64,000 nucleotides of DNA from Styela clava (GCF_964204865.1 NC_135256.1:19001703-19065702); one strand, 5' to 3'. Shown: positions 25,001-37,816, counted from the first letter of the stretch. Numbers and translations are program-made. The notes: generated by a model not told the origin, from the letters alone.

Positions 25001-26726
25001 AATTCGGAAAATTCATAAAAATTGAAAATGCTGATAAATATTGTATTGATAAATTTTCAACTTATTACAGTGTCAGAATCAGAAGCCACTATACCTTGAA
25101 TGTGTACAATATTCCAAGAAACAACTACAAAGCAGTAGAAGTCAAAGAATTTAATTAATAATGGGAACTAATTTTTGGCTCTTCTGTTATTACAGTAGTA
25201 GGGTTACGGTTTCGGTAAATAAAGAGATAAATTAAGGATAGTTCGGGTTATTAAGTCAGTATTACTGAATTAGCAAGAGAATTGATTTCTCTTTAGGAAA
25301 TGTTTTTGAAATCGACTTGAAAATGTTTTGAATGAAGCAAACCTTTTATATGATTCATTTTTTCAACTTTTTCAGATCCTTTATCGAGTAAATATTCTAT
25401 CACAGCATCCTTGTTATAGAGCCTGTAATTTGATAAGGATAGTTTGAAGATAACTATTACTGAGGTAATTATAAAAAACAAATATCAATCTTTCTGAGTA
25501 ATGGACCAAAGATACTACAGATATCTATAAATTATTTCTTCATACCATTCTGAATTGGCCACTTTATATAAAACATAGAGTAGACTAAAGTAGATCGAAC
25601 AAAAGTTATCAATGAGTCTATGATTCAAAATACAGTACAGCACACTGCTATGAAAGATAACAGGATACCAATTCTAGGCTTTTTAAACATAAAAACACCA
25701 CTACCACAACCCAACACTGTAAACAATAGAATAACACGCCAACAGTAAAGTATGTAGTACGACTGAACTAGGGTAATCAAGAGTACATTGTTTATCTAAT
25801 AATTACACCGTAAAGAAATACTAACACCACACACGATTTCCAAATTTCAAGAATGTCCCGTCATTGGTTCAATAAAACAAACACTCCATGTGTCTCACAA
25901 ACGAGGGTCGTATGACATAACTTCTAAAACCATGATTAAAAACCTGTCTGGGTATGGTATTGCGTAAAAGTGACTCAATCATTTGAGCCTGTATCACGGC
26001 AGATGCGTCATATCGCGTCACTTTTCCTTGATAATAATTTAAATTAATCACATCGGCAAAATAGGATTTTCTGAAACGAGACAATGTCTCTCGATATGAA
26101 TAGTGTGCCAAAAATAGGTAAAAACAATTGACCGTGGATAACAATTTTAGAAACATTATAAATAGTGAGGCATTACTGGTACTGCCTGTAATAAAAATGA
26201 AGCGAATATATTAAAATCTGAGCAATTTTTTAATTTTGATTTGATCTCCAGTTTATAGGTTTACTGGTTTTGTACATTCAGAAATAAAAATTTTATTAAA
26301 ATTTTAATAAGTCTGTACCGGTAATTTTTATAAGTCTGTATCAATATCGCTGTAATATACAGTACATTTCTTGTTTATTCTATTTATTTTGCTTGTTTAA
26401 TCAGATATTAAAATATCGAGCAGCCTAATTCAGCACCGCGATTCAAGAAGTCTCTACAGCCATGAATCACAGAATTCAGAAAAACTGGAAAGTAAATCTG
26501 AAAATCAGTGATTTCAGAATTTATTAAACCATAGACTGAAATAATAATAATAGAGAACATACCTTCCAAGCTCACAAGCAACTATTGGTTCTCTCAATAT
26601 CTCGTTAGACAAGGCACAGTGTTTCCATTTTGCAACAAGATCTGCATTCTTGTCTTTTTGTTCAGCTTTCTTTTTTGTTCTGACGAGTTCATGTCTTTTT
26701 GGTATGGTGCCACCGTCACATCCCAT
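22037..26726 (-). CDS. RTF2: Replication termination factor 2 (RTF2 / RTFDC1), six exons
   Basis: Exons in reading order: 26726-26563, 25422-25343, 24567-24417, 23814-23682, 23358-23227, 22288-22037. All introns are GT-AG, phases close and the product is 303 residues, matching the usual ~306. The protein starts MGCDGGTIPKRHELV, the RTF2 signature. A modified U-box/RING half follows (C37, C51, then LYNKDAVIEYLLDK). Next come a central ICSVAGIEMNGRYKF and a zinc-binding cluster with Cys at 134, 139, 141, 156 and 159. The Lys-rich linker is typical, and the tail HSSAKRSKDEKAHWITY is the conserved C-terminus. In other eukaryotes RTF2 acts at stalled replication forks and is removed by proteasome shuttles; it has also been linked to splicing. 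An ORF inside intron 1 (25869-26156) is not part of the gene. Nothing in the coding sequence looks damaged, so this is a functional single-copy gene. Confidence 0.96.
22405..22793. mobile_element. MITE-like element in RTF2 intron 5
   Basis: The left end CATGTTTCCCCGAAAATAAG and the right end TTATTTTCAGGGAAACACAG are imperfect inverted repeats. GTCTTATTTCA and AGGTCTTATTTTAGGG repeats lie inside. TA-rich flanks do not define a clear TSD. The element is non-coding. Confidence 0.65.
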
Positions 26727-27079
26727 TATGCCGCAAATAGGATTGGTTTGCCAAAAAGTCCGAGACAAACTGATTAGACTATGAGGTATTGAATTATAAA
26801 CCGCTAGCCTACCTCTACCTTATCCACAAAACTGCAAAAAGCACACACAGCCTTACCAAAATTCGATATTTACAGATTTACGTTACCTGGTATCAAAAGG
26901 CCAGCATCAGCTTTTGTTTGTTATTATACAGTATTTCGACTACCTGATCTTTATCACCGCCTAGTGGGATCATATCACCACTTGATGGCCAGTCCGGGTC
27001 AAAACGTAACAATAATAAATATATACTACCACGGTTAAAGTGATTGCCCACGGACGCTCAGATGTGGCTAAAATTATAG
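26727..27079. other. RTF2 upstream region
   Basis: Presumed 5' UTR and promoter of RTF2. No CpG island, TATA box in a convincing position or conserved motif was seen. Confidence 0.4.
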
Positions 27080-27230
27080 GATTAGCATAGGATTTACATA
27101 TTTATCCTGTATGAGAGGAAAGCCGATAAGAAGGCTCAATTATATGACAAACCACGACCTCTCGTCTGGTTACCAGTCCATGTCGGTTGTGGTATTAGTC
27201 AGTTATTTGTTTTTGGAAGCATGGTTTAAT
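27080..27230 (+). repeat. Dispersed repeat (family C)
   Basis: Shares ATAGGATTTACATATTTATCC, GAGAGGAAAGCC, CCTCTCGTCTGGTTACCAG and CAGTTATTTGTTTTTGGAAG with 1505-1640. It is somewhat longer at the right (a TGTCGGTTGTGGTATTAG insert). Confidence 0.65.
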
Positions 27231-29822
27231 GGTGTTCTATATTTTGAGTGATGCGCGTAACCTTGCTTTCAGTAACACTTTTTGCTCTGACTGCCTATGG
27301 AAGGAATGCACAAACTTCATGAGCGGCGAGCACCCTAATAATATTATAAGCTTTCAAAAGTAGCAGACATAACATAAACTCTTCGCTCTATTTATCTCGG
27401 AAACTGAATGCTAAGGCCTGTACTATTCCCAAGATTACCAACTGAATAAAAAAATATGTCCATGTGCTGATATAAATTCTTTGGGTAAAGTTGTAAATGG
27501 ATGATGTTTTCGCTTTTTTTGATATAATTCGTACACCTTACCACAATTTTAACATTATATGAATTTCGAATACAATATATTGGAATGGTCATGATCACAA
27601 ATGAACTGATTGACTTGACATAATTTGCAATACGTTAATCATTGTTATTAGATTTCCTCTTTCCAGAGGTAAATATATCTTACGCTATTATATATAGAAC
27701 CAGTCGAACTTTACACCTCTCATTGCGAACCTGAAAGAATCCATAACATGCACTGCAATTAATACTTCAGCTTTCTCTTCTTATGAAATTAGTTTGAAAC
27801 GAGCACGCCAAAACCGACTGGGAAAAATAGCACGTGGTGGCCCAGTATTTTAAATTACCAAAAGTATGTTGAAGCCAATGCACCCATTGAATATATTTAT
27901 AACGGTCGGTTGTAGAATAGCAAATATGCAATTTATATACATATATATAATTAGAATATAGAAAATACGCTGGTCTGCTGTGCTCTCAAAGGCATTTTAG
28001 ATATATATTAGACTTAGACAGGAGAAGCAATACGACTATGTCTACTTTCATTAAACACTAGACCAGTGGTTCCCAAAGTTTTTTTTGAAAAATTCTATGA
28101 CCGTCCCCTCGCACTTTTTTTAATGATCTGCGGCCTTGTGCACTAAAATCAAATAATAAAAGATCACAACAACAAAAATAAATGCGCCCTACGTATTTCC
28201 ACTCTGAAAGAGGCTTTACGGGAAATGTAACTCTTACGTAGAAACCTTAAACTTGCGGCTTTGGTAGGAATATACCGCTGGACCAAGCAGATTTTGAACC
28301 TAAAATACTTAACCCACAACAGTCGTGTATAGAGGCAGGATTTGTGGTAACTACATATGCGTGTTATTTGGGTTTTAAAAAAACTCGAAGTCCTCTTAAA
28401 ATCCACTGCACATTTTAATCTGTCTTCTGTTCATTATAATCGGTTCATGTATCCCTCGATTCCTCACTTTTACGCTTTAAATTGAGCAAATTGGCATTCG
28501 AGATGTCTATCTTCATTATCTTCACGGTTTAGCAACGGATAAAATTACTTATCTAGAATTGAAAAAAGTCGGTGATTGGACGACCGTTTTGATTTATAAG
28601 TTTACCGCAGACAATACTTTCCACTAAAGTTACACTTTGATTACTCATTATATATATTTGTAGATGTGCTCAACAACTGATTTATTTCAACCCATTTTTC
28701 TTAGATGTGTGATAATTATGATAGAAATACATACATTCAGTTATTATCGATTGTTTGAGCAAAACTTCATTTCATCTCGAAAATTTTCTGAGAGAAGGTA
28801 AAAATCTACTACGAAGGGTTAGTTAATTCATACTTTAGAAAGGATACCTAAGTCCATAATATGCACTATTTCTCACGGCGATGAACGAGATCCGTCAAAG
28901 ATTTTAGGCTAGAGCAAAATGTTAACACGAAAACATGTTTCTGCCTAGACCCGAACCACTTTGGGGGGGTCGTTTGCAAACGCGATGACCAATTCACTAT
29001 GCGGAAAGACACCGGGGTCGGTTTTAAGTCGATTCGACGAACCATGGGTGTATGCGTTTCCCCATGTAGAAGTCCTCACGTTCGCCTAACACCCGAAAGA
29101 TTATTGTTAAGTCTCCCAAGAGTATTGTTCATTATAATATGACCCAATCTTCCTTTTTAATTTTGAGAGGTAGCGAGGGTGTTTTTTTTTTGCCCTGGCT
29201 TTAGAGAATATTCAAAATTTTTAAACGAACGATTTCATGTCATTTAAAGTAAGACACAAAATGGTAAGGGCGTATTTTTAACCCTATTTTGCTCAATTCA
29301 AGAGCTATTCACTGATAATTGGCCGTTTTGGGGCTTACTATCAATTCATCCTCCAAATCAATCACGCGATTTGGCAAAATGCGCGATTGTATAGCCTGGA
29401 GAACTCGGAGGTGAGGTAAGTCTATAAAAGGGATTTTAACGTAACGATAGATATCAGTGGCTGCTTTTATCTTGCCTTGATCGTAGCAAAATCGTGCAAA
29501 ATAACATCCGTAACACATCATATATACCAGAAAAATTGGGTTATCAAATTTTGGGATGGCCACGCTTTTACCGATGTAAATAAAGTCGATTTTTACAAAA
29601 ACGTCAATTCTTATCGATACTTGGAAGTATAAGATTGGGATTTCAAATTTGGGGATAAAAAATGGGAAAAGTCCACACGTTTATTTCTGGTAGAAACTAA
29701 GCATAAACAACAGACAGGCTATAAAATGGATGATCTATACAAAGTTTCCAGCGACGCTTAAAATGAGAAAATCAGTAATTATCCAGTTAGAAATGCCTAT
29801 TGCACCGAACATTACAGTTTTT
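27231..29822. other. Gene-free stretch with one hAT-like terminus
   Basis: No coding exon was recognised. A single hAT-like left end, CAGTGGTTCCCAAAG, starts at 28064, but no right end was found. Minus-strand open frames at 28164-28406 and 29309-29563 have no family resemblance. TA-repeat tracts lie near 27930-27960. Confidence 0.4.
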
Positions 29823-29931
29823 GGACCCCTGAGATATGCGCACCAAAATGGCGCACAACTTGAACTCAGGTTGTGTACCAGGTTAGGGTTCAGGGTATGC
29901 GACATCTTGGTGCGCATACTTCAGGAGTACC
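29823..29931. mobile_element. Short palindromic MITE (family A variant)
   Basis: The ends are GGACCCCTGAGATATGCGCACC and GGTGCGCATACTTCAGGAGTACC, with CAAAATGGCGCACAACTTGA and GCGACATCTTG as inner arms and CCAGGTTAGGGTTCAGG in the centre. It is the same design as 36266-36375 and 45485-45575. Flanking octamers CAGTTTTT and TAATTTTT are only partly alike. Confidence 0.7.
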
Positions 29932-31652
29932 TAATTTTTATTCATTCCGAACCAACTGGATAATTATTAATTTTTTATTTGAAACATGGCAGGATTGTTT
30001 CTATCAAATCTTACATTTTGTGTATTAGTGGCGGAGGCTTTGTACAAAAGATCCAATGAGAGTTCCCATGGGATTTAAAATGCTCAAAACCCTTTTAGTA
30101 ATTTTCAGTGAAACATACTTATTATATAACATCGGTATCATTCAGTACAACCTCATGGTCACGTGTGTCCCAATCTGGAGATTCAAGAGCCGACGACGCT
30201 AGCACTTGCTTAAACTCAGTTCTCCTTCAAATTCCAACTAATTTAGCCCAGCCATACGGCTACGAGCGAGCAACCAACAAATTTCCTGTACCAAACAGTG
30301 GGCACCAGCTTTGCAACATTTGAAACCTATTAGGAGTCTAAACCTTCTATATCTCCATCTGTATTGACTACATCACTACACTATAGCCACAATAACAAAA
30401 TTTGGCGGGTCGACAACACGAAATTCATAGCGCACGATTAAAATTTCAAAATTCGGCTCCGGCCCACTGGCATACAGAAATCAATGTACTTGATAGCGTG
30501 ACATACACGTGTTTGACATCACAATGAGCGATAGCGATAAATATCGTCACGCTAATAACCGAATTGCGTAAGTCATTTTTGACGAATTTGAGTTTTTATT
30601 AAACGGACAATAAAACGCTTTACTGGGAGAAAAAAACGCGTTGCCTAAGTCATGGATGTGACATACGCAATTTTGCAACGTTTCTAAAGCGTTAATATTC
30701 AGCAGGTTACTAGAATGAGTGGTTTATTAACCAAAACCAATCATTATCTGACGTGTGAGTAAAATGTATATTCCAGGTAGCATGGCTAAATATAAGAACG
30801 TTGATTTTAATATGGAATGGCTAAATGCAACAGTGGAGTGTTTGACACTAATTTGCAATCGTGATACCGGTACATAAGTTAAAAAAAAAATTTCTAAACT
30901 TTCCGAAATTTATCGCCATTCCGTGTCAAGGAATGTGATAATCTGCAAAGTTTATCGGGAAGTGGCGGGACCTAATAGTAATTTGAAAAAGGCAAATCGT
31001 GGTTTGGAATGGGAATTTGACTATCTAAAACGCCATTCAAATTAGAAAAAGCATATTGACGCACTAGATCAGTGGTTCCCAACCATCGGTGCCGGTCCAC
31101 GAAGTTGTTTTGCCGTTCAGCGAGAAATTTCGTTTTGTTGATTTCCTGCCGTCCCGGTAGCTTTATCGAATAAGAAAAGACGGATTTACGTTGGTTTATT
31201 ACGCATTTCTCTTCCGCCGTCATATTACTGTTCGGCGATGACGGTATTAATCGCCCGACAACGTCTTGGCGCCGTGGGATCACACTTTTCGCTTTTTCGT
31301 TTCCGATTCATCGCGGAATCGCTCCGTCAAATCTCGCAAGATTCATGAACCTGGAAATCAGCATGCGTGCTTTTTCCGTTCCCCATGCTTTTCCTCAATA
31401 ATATTACCATCCAAATATAAGGTTATGAATATTTTCTTGTTTAAACCAGAAAACAGTCAAGAACTGTATAATATTAAAGAGTATGCCTTGGAATCCAGCA
31501 AGATATGCCCTTGTTGCGCCCAGCAGGTGGTCATGCGACGTGCAACAAAAACATTGAGATATTTTATAGGTGATGCACAGCAGGATTTTGGCCCGCTGGT
31601 GCCAAGTTAGCAACTACTTTATCATTGTAATATGTATTCATTTTGTCTAGGG
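29932..31652. other. Gene-free stretch with one hAT-like terminus
   Basis: GTGGCGGAGGCTTTGT plus CAAAAGATCC at about 30030 recurs at 36533, so this neighbourhood is a diverged copy of 36.4-36.6 kb. A single hAT-like left end CAGTGGTTCCCAACC begins at 31070. Open frames at 30972-31283 and 31266-31610 have no recognisable homology. Confidence 0.4.
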
Positions 31653-31895
31653 CAGGGGTGGCCAACCTTTCACATACCATGCGCCACCTTTTAAACATAA
31701 TGTTTCAGATGCGCCGTAAATCTCTTGTATTCCCACCCCTAATGTCCGCTTCTTGTTGAAATTATATAAATTTATAATTCACACACATATATACAAACGT
31801 ATATGTAGTTTTTACAATTTACAACTTCACATGAATAGAAATTAAGCAAGGAAGTATAATAAATAAAACTGATCAATTTTATTTAAGTACCGCCT

Positions 31896-32249
31896 TTATG
31901 AGACTTTTGCTGCTGTTTTACTTTCGCCAGTTTTTTTTATTCTTGGAGTTAAGTTTGTTACTGAGAGGAGCAGTGCATTCTTCAAATTTAAATCTGTAAG
32001 TCTTGACCTCGCTTTGCTTTTAATTAGTTTCATGACAGAAAATGTTTGTTCACATCTATATGTCGTTCCGAAACGACATATAAAACCCTGGGCAAATTTT
32101 CTCAGTTCTGGAAAATTTTCACGGGGTAACGATTGCCAGAACTTGATCATGTCAGATGCACTTGGGACTGAAGAAAGCTCATCAAATTTAATTTTCAATG
32201 ATGGATGAGTTTTTAAGTCAATTAGTCCCAATTGTATGTTGCTTGGCAT
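31896..32249 (-). pseudogene. hAT transposase C-terminal fragment (dimerisation region)
   Basis: An open frame of about 117 codons contains PRENFPELRKFAQGF, then GTTYRCEQTFSVMKLIKSK and SRLTDLNLKNALLLS. This is the C-terminal hAT dimerisation domain as found in GTF2IRD2-, ZBED- and SCAND3-type proteins. The catalytic N-terminal two thirds are absent; the sequence upstream (32250 onward) is closed in all frames within the element. The copy is therefore non-autonomous and cannot make a transposase. Confidence 0.85.
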
Positions 32250-32704
32250 CGATTAAGAAGTAAAGTTAGGCGTAATATTGTGACAACAGGCCTTTAGTAT
32301 CAATATCTACTCTACTCTACCCTCGATTCTAATTGGCCTTTGCTAATCAGCTGTTTGGCCTAGCGTCGCGTGATTTTACTCCAGGCTTCTTCGAGATTAG
32401 TACTTGCGTCACAGCAAGCGATTTTACGGTTCGCTTTTGTTGACAACGGTCATTTGGAGTTTGGATGAAAAAGGTGGTATTTAGGGGTCATTTTCAGCAT
32501 GTTGTGGGTTGATTTATAATAAATTTTTTAGGCTTGGGCAATTCAACTGGTTGTTCAATGGTTATTGGAAGATATTTGGGAAGTCTGGGCAATGGGAAAT
32601 CCATGTTTCAAGCTGATAAATGACGATTTTCTATTTTTCCAGAAGTTCTGAACTTTTTACTACAGTAGGGAAAAAATAGTAAATTTTACTAATTTTTGCT
32701 AAAA

Positions 32705-33700
32705 GTCTAGAATGAATGTCATAAAGTCCGTACAAAAGCTAACGTCGATAATCGCCTGTTGTTTCTAATTCCAACAAGCCGTAAGTGGGCGAGGTGGAGT
32801 AAGGAGAATAGATTTTAGGTACAATCAAAAGTCACCATGTAAATCGCAAAAAACGGCTTGGCGTGGTGAAGCCAAGTGCAATTAACAATTTTGGCATGAA
32901 AAGAGTTAAAGATGCAATGCGCCACCTCTAATCATGCAATGCGCCACGTTTGGCGCATGCGCCATAGGTTGGCCACCCCTGGTCTAGAATGAATGTCATA
33001 AAGTCCGTCCAAAAGCTAACGTCGATAATCGCCTGTTGTTTCTAATTCCAACAAGCCGTAAGTGGGCGAGGTGGAGTAAGGAGAATAGATTTTAGGTACA
33101 ATCAAAAGTCACCATGTAAATCGCAAAAAACGGCTTGGCGTGGTGAAGCCAAGTGCAATTAACAATTTTGGCATGAAAAGAGTTAAAGATGCAATGCGCC
33201 ACCTCTAATCATGCAATGCGAGGTAAGTGGGCGAGGTGGAGTAAGGAGAATAGATTTTAGGTACAATCAAAAGTCACCATGTAAATCGCAAAAAACGGCT
33301 TGGCGTGGTGAAGCCAAGTGCAATTAACAATTTTGGCATGAAAAGAGTTAAAGATGCAATGCGCCACCTCTAATCATGCAATGCGCCACGTTTGGCGCAT
33401 GCGCCATAGGTTGGCCACCCCTGGTCTAGAATGAATGTCATAAAGTCCGTCCAAAAGCTAACGTCGATAATCGCCTGTTGTTTCTAATTCCAACAAGCCG
33501 TAAGTGGGCGAGGTGGAGTAAGGAGAATAGATTTTAGGTACAATCAAAAGTCACCATGTACATCGCAAAAAACGGCTTGGCGTGGTGAAGCCAAGTGCAA
33601 TTAACAATTTTGGCATGAAAAGAGTTAAAGATGCAATGCGCCACCTCTAATCATGCAATGCGCCACGTTTGGCGCATGCGCCATAGGTTGGCCACCCCTG
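32705..33700. repeat. Four-copy tandem amplification of the hAT right terminus
   Basis: A ~275-bp block runs from GTCTAGAATGAATGTCATAA to GGTTGGCCACCCCTG. It occurs at about 32705-32980, again at 32981-33221 (cut short after ATCATGCAATGCG), as a 5'-truncated copy at 33222-33421 (from GTAAGTGGGCGAGG), and as a full copy at 33422-33700. Copies are almost identical; single differences are GTACAAAAG versus GTCCAAAAG and TGTAAATCG versus TGTACATCG. Confidence 0.9.
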
Positions 33701-33708
33701 GTCTAGGG

Positions 33709-36265
33709 CTTCGATCAACTGCAGAGGGATAATATGATGAACCCGATGAAACCACTGGTTAACAGTCCAGATTTATGAAAGAATCACTCTCACAATATTC
33801 GATCTCTCTCGATAACGAATACCCATCGCTAGGTAATCGAGCAATCAAACTGTTGTCCAAATATTCAACCAGTTACTTGTACGAACCACTGGAACCACTG
33901 CACTAGATGCATTAACTCAGAAGCGAAACGTGGAAGCAAGAGGAGGTTGTTCGAACTTTCTCACCGCAATACCCACCGGGTAAGACAAAATTTTATACCT
34001 TGATTTTTGGTGGAACCGATGATATTTCAACAACAAAAATGTTGAGATCGTACATTAAGTATCGTACTTTGTATGATTGTCACGATTCAGTAAAAAACAC
34101 AACAAACACGGAAAAAGTGTATAAATGTTGGAAAGCACGAATACAGGGAGAAGCTATTTAAATTAAATGGGTGCTTTTTTGCCTTCCGATAATAAATAAT
34201 AGGCTACAATTGTAACATTTCACAAAGTTTGCAAATATATCAGAATTCTGCTCAGCGTTAAAATAGTCTTGCTCAGTAAAAACAACATTTGCACAGTGTG
34301 AAAGTTTCTTAGAGGGAACACTGGATGCAACCAAGTGATTTTGAATTTTTTTCATGGTGAAGCATAACACCAGTGGAACATTTAAGAGGTCCGAGGAATC
34401 CAATAGTGCGATAGTTTAGTTGTTTGAAAGGTAGACTACATATAGCAAATCTAATACTGGAGACACAAAATGATTTTTATTCAAGTGTTGCAAGTTTAAT
34501 AATAGTGGCAAGGCTAATAGGATTACAAGTTGGGTTGCGAGAGACTAACTTACTATACTTCCAATATGTTGTTGACTAGGTCGAGTATATCATGTATTTT
34601 TATGGTCTTTCCTGGTGGTTCAGTGGTGGCCTGTAACTTTGCTCAGAGATCGGTGCGCGCGATATCACCAATTAGGCTTTTTCAGCTCATCCTCCCATTG
34701 GACACCGAGTGTACAGTACATATGGATCGTTACGAGTATTAAATATGCATTATCCAATCCAGGAGATCCAGAGTCAAGACCTCAGTCGCGCTTATATGAA
34801 GATCCTCACCTTGAACCTGCGAATCCAAGCGGGGTAATCTTAGGTTAGAAATCAAACGTATTCCTAAGGCTTATCACATTGCGCCACTTAACGCAAACGT
34901 AGTCAGCTGCAGTGCACTGTCTGACATAGTAACTAAATACATTGAAATACGGTTATACCCTTACGCTGGATGACAAAATCTCAGTACAGGATTGTCCTTT
35001 GCGGTCGTACATACCTGCATCATGATCGCTCTTTACCAAGAGGTCTACTGTGGAGACAGACTCAGTGCTTCATACAGAACTAGGGTATCCGCAAACTATT
35101 CGTTTACTCAAAATGACATAAATAATAAAATTTAGGAAGCAGAAAATACATCCGAGTTATTAAATAGAGTAATTTCAGTTCACTTATTAATATTAATCGG
35201 TAAGTAACAATTTGTCTTTGTTATGTTCTTATTGTGTGGGCTACATAAACAACAGTCTACCTCTTCACAAGCTCCATAACACCAAATATTTGACAGGTCT
35301 CGAATAGTTGATCCATACATTATCAGTTGTTGTCTTGAGCAGTCAATTACCGTATTTACTTCACATAGAACCGTGATTAATGCTGCTGGCGATGTTATGT
35401 CTCGGCCGGTTGGTTTAAGCGGAGAGATTACTTTACAGTAGGCATCGAAACAACGTCACATTGTGGATTCGAATTGCTGGATTCTTTGTACTAAGCTCCC
35501 GTCACTAATGCAAGAAAATGTGAGATCTGAGAAAAACACCCTCGACAATATTATTGTGAACTAGGTATTAAACGATCAGAAAATGTATGAAGCAAATACC
35601 AACCGTCATCTGCATTGTGAAAGTTTGAGATCACGCGCTAGAAGCGTGATCGGCTCGTAACGACAATCTGGAGTAATTAAAGTAATCAGGTAAAAATATT
35701 TGATTATGAACAATCAGTTAGCCTTTTTTCGTCAAATATTTGTGCGCGGGAAGCCACAAGCGATATCGCAGTCACAAATGTTCGTGGTATGATTTTGTGT
35801 AGGATGTATGGATAGGCTGACTGTTGGGGGTTATGACAGCGAGTTCGAAACAATATTCAGGTGAGCTGAATGTTCTTTATATCTATTGTTTTCATTGATA
35901 TTATATTGCTTTCATTTTTCTATTGTATAAGGGGTAAATTAGAGGTTTTCGGGCCTATACGAATTGGAATAATTAACCTAATACAGAAATCTAGGATAAT
36001 GAATGATTCTCTTTTGCATCGAACTCACTAACATCTGATTCCATTGTTTCCTCACAACTGGTCAAACTTAAAAGCTATATGGCAATACACGAACTTATCA
36101 TAATAAGAAACTTAAACGTAATATACGTCACTATACGTAAGCTGCATTCCACATGGTACGCTTTACAATGCATAACTTTCAAAACGTTTGCAAATTTAGC
36201 GCAAAATCAATGGTTTAATAGAGATTCGCCGTAGTCTTTTTACTTCGATATATTATTGTGTATTG
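33709..36265. other. Gene-free stretch
   Basis: No convincing exon. Open frames at 34158-34403 (minus) and 34530-34848 (plus) lack recognisable motifs or good splice context. No tRNA or repeat was identified. Confidence 0.4.
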
Positions 36266-36375
36266 AGTGCTCCCATGATATTCGTACCAAGATGGCGCAC
36301 AACCTGAACATAGTATGTGTACCAGGTTAGGGTTCAGGTTAGGCGTCATCTTGGTACGAATACTACCGGGGCGCC
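36266..36375. mobile_element. Short palindromic MITE (family A variant)
   Basis: The arms CGTACCAAGATGGCGCACAA and GCGTCATCTTGGTACGAATA enclose CCAGGTTAGGGTTCAGG; the right end is GGGGCGCC. The flanks GTGTATTG (36258-36265) and GTGTATAG (36376-36383) match at 7 of 8 positions, consistent with an 8-bp TSD. Confidence 0.75.
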
Positions 36376-37704
36376 GTGTATAGATTGGAACTTTGTACAA
36401 AGACCCTACCAACGTTCAACATAAGATTATTAGTAATTATCCAGTTTAAAGATAGGAATGCAGATTGCGCTAGAAATTCTTCGAATCATTCCCAACCCCA
36501 AATAGATATTTACTAATATGTCATTTTAAAACGTGGCGGAGGCTTTGTGCAAAAGATCCGATAGATTCAGCCCCACTGTCAATTTATTATGCAAGAGAGT
36601 TCTGCGACGGTTTATTTATCAACATATTAACTTTTTTTCAGATGCAGAACTATTGAAGAGTAAAGATTCAAAGACACAAAGTAAAGAACGAGGAATAATA
36701 CAAGTAAATATCCTTCAAACATTTCATTTGACTTTCGACGCCCATTGATTCCTGTATACATATGTTTTCGTTTAAAATGCTAAACAATTCGATTCGAGCG
36801 CACTGCGTCTCGGGTCTTGCGATCAGAGTTGGCATTGTTATGCCACTTATTTGATTGTGTGTTTTCTCTCGAAATCGTAAGATTTATAAGTTCACAAGTT
36901 TTAATAATTGTCTTTCGAATCCAAAGTCCAAAAAAGTAAGACCCATGTTCACGTTTAAAATGCTAAATAGTTCGATGCAAGCCAACATTGTTTATCCGCT
37001 TATTTGATCCTGTGCATTCTATCGAAATTTAAGATTTAGATTTTGCACAAGTTTCAATAATTGTGTTTTGAAGCAGAAGTCCAAAAAAGTACTATAAATA
37101 TAGTACCTTGTATCAAATTGGGGTACTCTTTGCGACCCCTAAAATTCGTTGCTCGCCTCTCTGCTGGATTGCGATCTCCAGTTTGCGATCCCTACCGTGA
37201 ACAATGTGATAATTCTACAAGTTACTGATCAGCGGTAATTAGTCATATACTCCATGACACAGTTATAAAACTTTTCAATTTGTGCAGTTTGAAAACTACA
37301 CCAGATATGTTATAAAATATTAGGCTGAATTTATGAAATTAAATGATTACAATTACCTGTAACTGTAGAGTCGATGAAAAGCAATTTCTATGGTAATCTA
37401 TAATATATATTTAAAACTTAATGGCAATTACTGAATAAAGTTTATTCGTCTAAATTTTTTTAGTTTTGTGTATTTTAGAAGAAAAATCGGAGGAAAGTTA
37501 GGATTTATGAAATCAAATGTCGAAATTTACCCGTTACGTATTTTATTAAAACTAACGTATATTTTTTGCTTTGCAGTGTCTCTGTCAAATAGCATTTGTA
37601 TGAATTACCTACCGGAAAATGACATAGTTGGCGCAATGAAATTTAGTTTAATTCAAATTTAGAATTGGCTTACACAAAATCATGACATATATATTGAATT
37701 TCAG

Positions 37705-37816
37705 CTTTTTAAAACACTGCTTGAACGTCGACAGATCAATGTATCATTCTACCAAAAAAAAATTCGTCAAGTGCCAGCTTTCATCACTGAGTGAGATGGA
37801 GGCCTATCAAGTCTGA
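37705..37816 (+). other. Putative 3'-terminal exon, copy 1 of a small paralogous pair
   Basis: After a good acceptor (TTGAATTTCAG) a frame of 36 codons begins FLKHCLNVDRSMYHSTKKK and ends at a TGA (37814-37816). It enters in phase 2. The copy at 40433-40565 has the same acceptor context and the same frame. No upstream exon of matching phase was found, so this may be a gene end or a relic. The surrounding 36.4-41.1 kb has no other recognised gene. Confidence 0.4.

Larger units (their letters stand above)
31653..33700. mobile_element. hAT element with decayed transposase end and amplified right terminus
   Basis: Terminal inverted repeats are CAGGGGTGGCCAACCTTTC and AGGTTGGCCACCCCTG, with ATGCGCCACCTTTT and AATGCGCCACGTTTGGCGC subterminal repeats. 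The flanks are GTCTAGGG at 31645-31652 and 33701-33708, an exact 8-bp TSD. The left part holds the last ~110 codons of a transposase on the minus strand (31896-32249). The right 1 kb is a local tandem amplification of the terminus (32705-33700). Confidence 0.9.

Noticed and set aside
25869..26156. 95-codon minus-strand frame inside RTF2 intron 1
   Set aside because: No recognisable motif, no splice phase that fits RTF2, and the RTF2 exons join perfectly without it.
31645..33708. CRISPR-like or satellite reading of the repeats at 32.7-33.7 kb
   Set aside because: The repeats are long, contiguous, and end in hAT termini with a matching outer TSD, so they are an amplified transposon end.
34600..34850. 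GGTGGTTCAGTGGTGG read as a possible tRNA-like 5' end
   Set aside because: No cloverleaf, anticodon arm or B-box at the right distance.
36533..36748. 71-codon plus-strand frame with AELLKSKDSKTQSKERG
   Set aside because: Possible exon by look (TTTTTTTCAG acceptor and CAAGTAAAT donor), but it could not be joined in phase with any neighbour.
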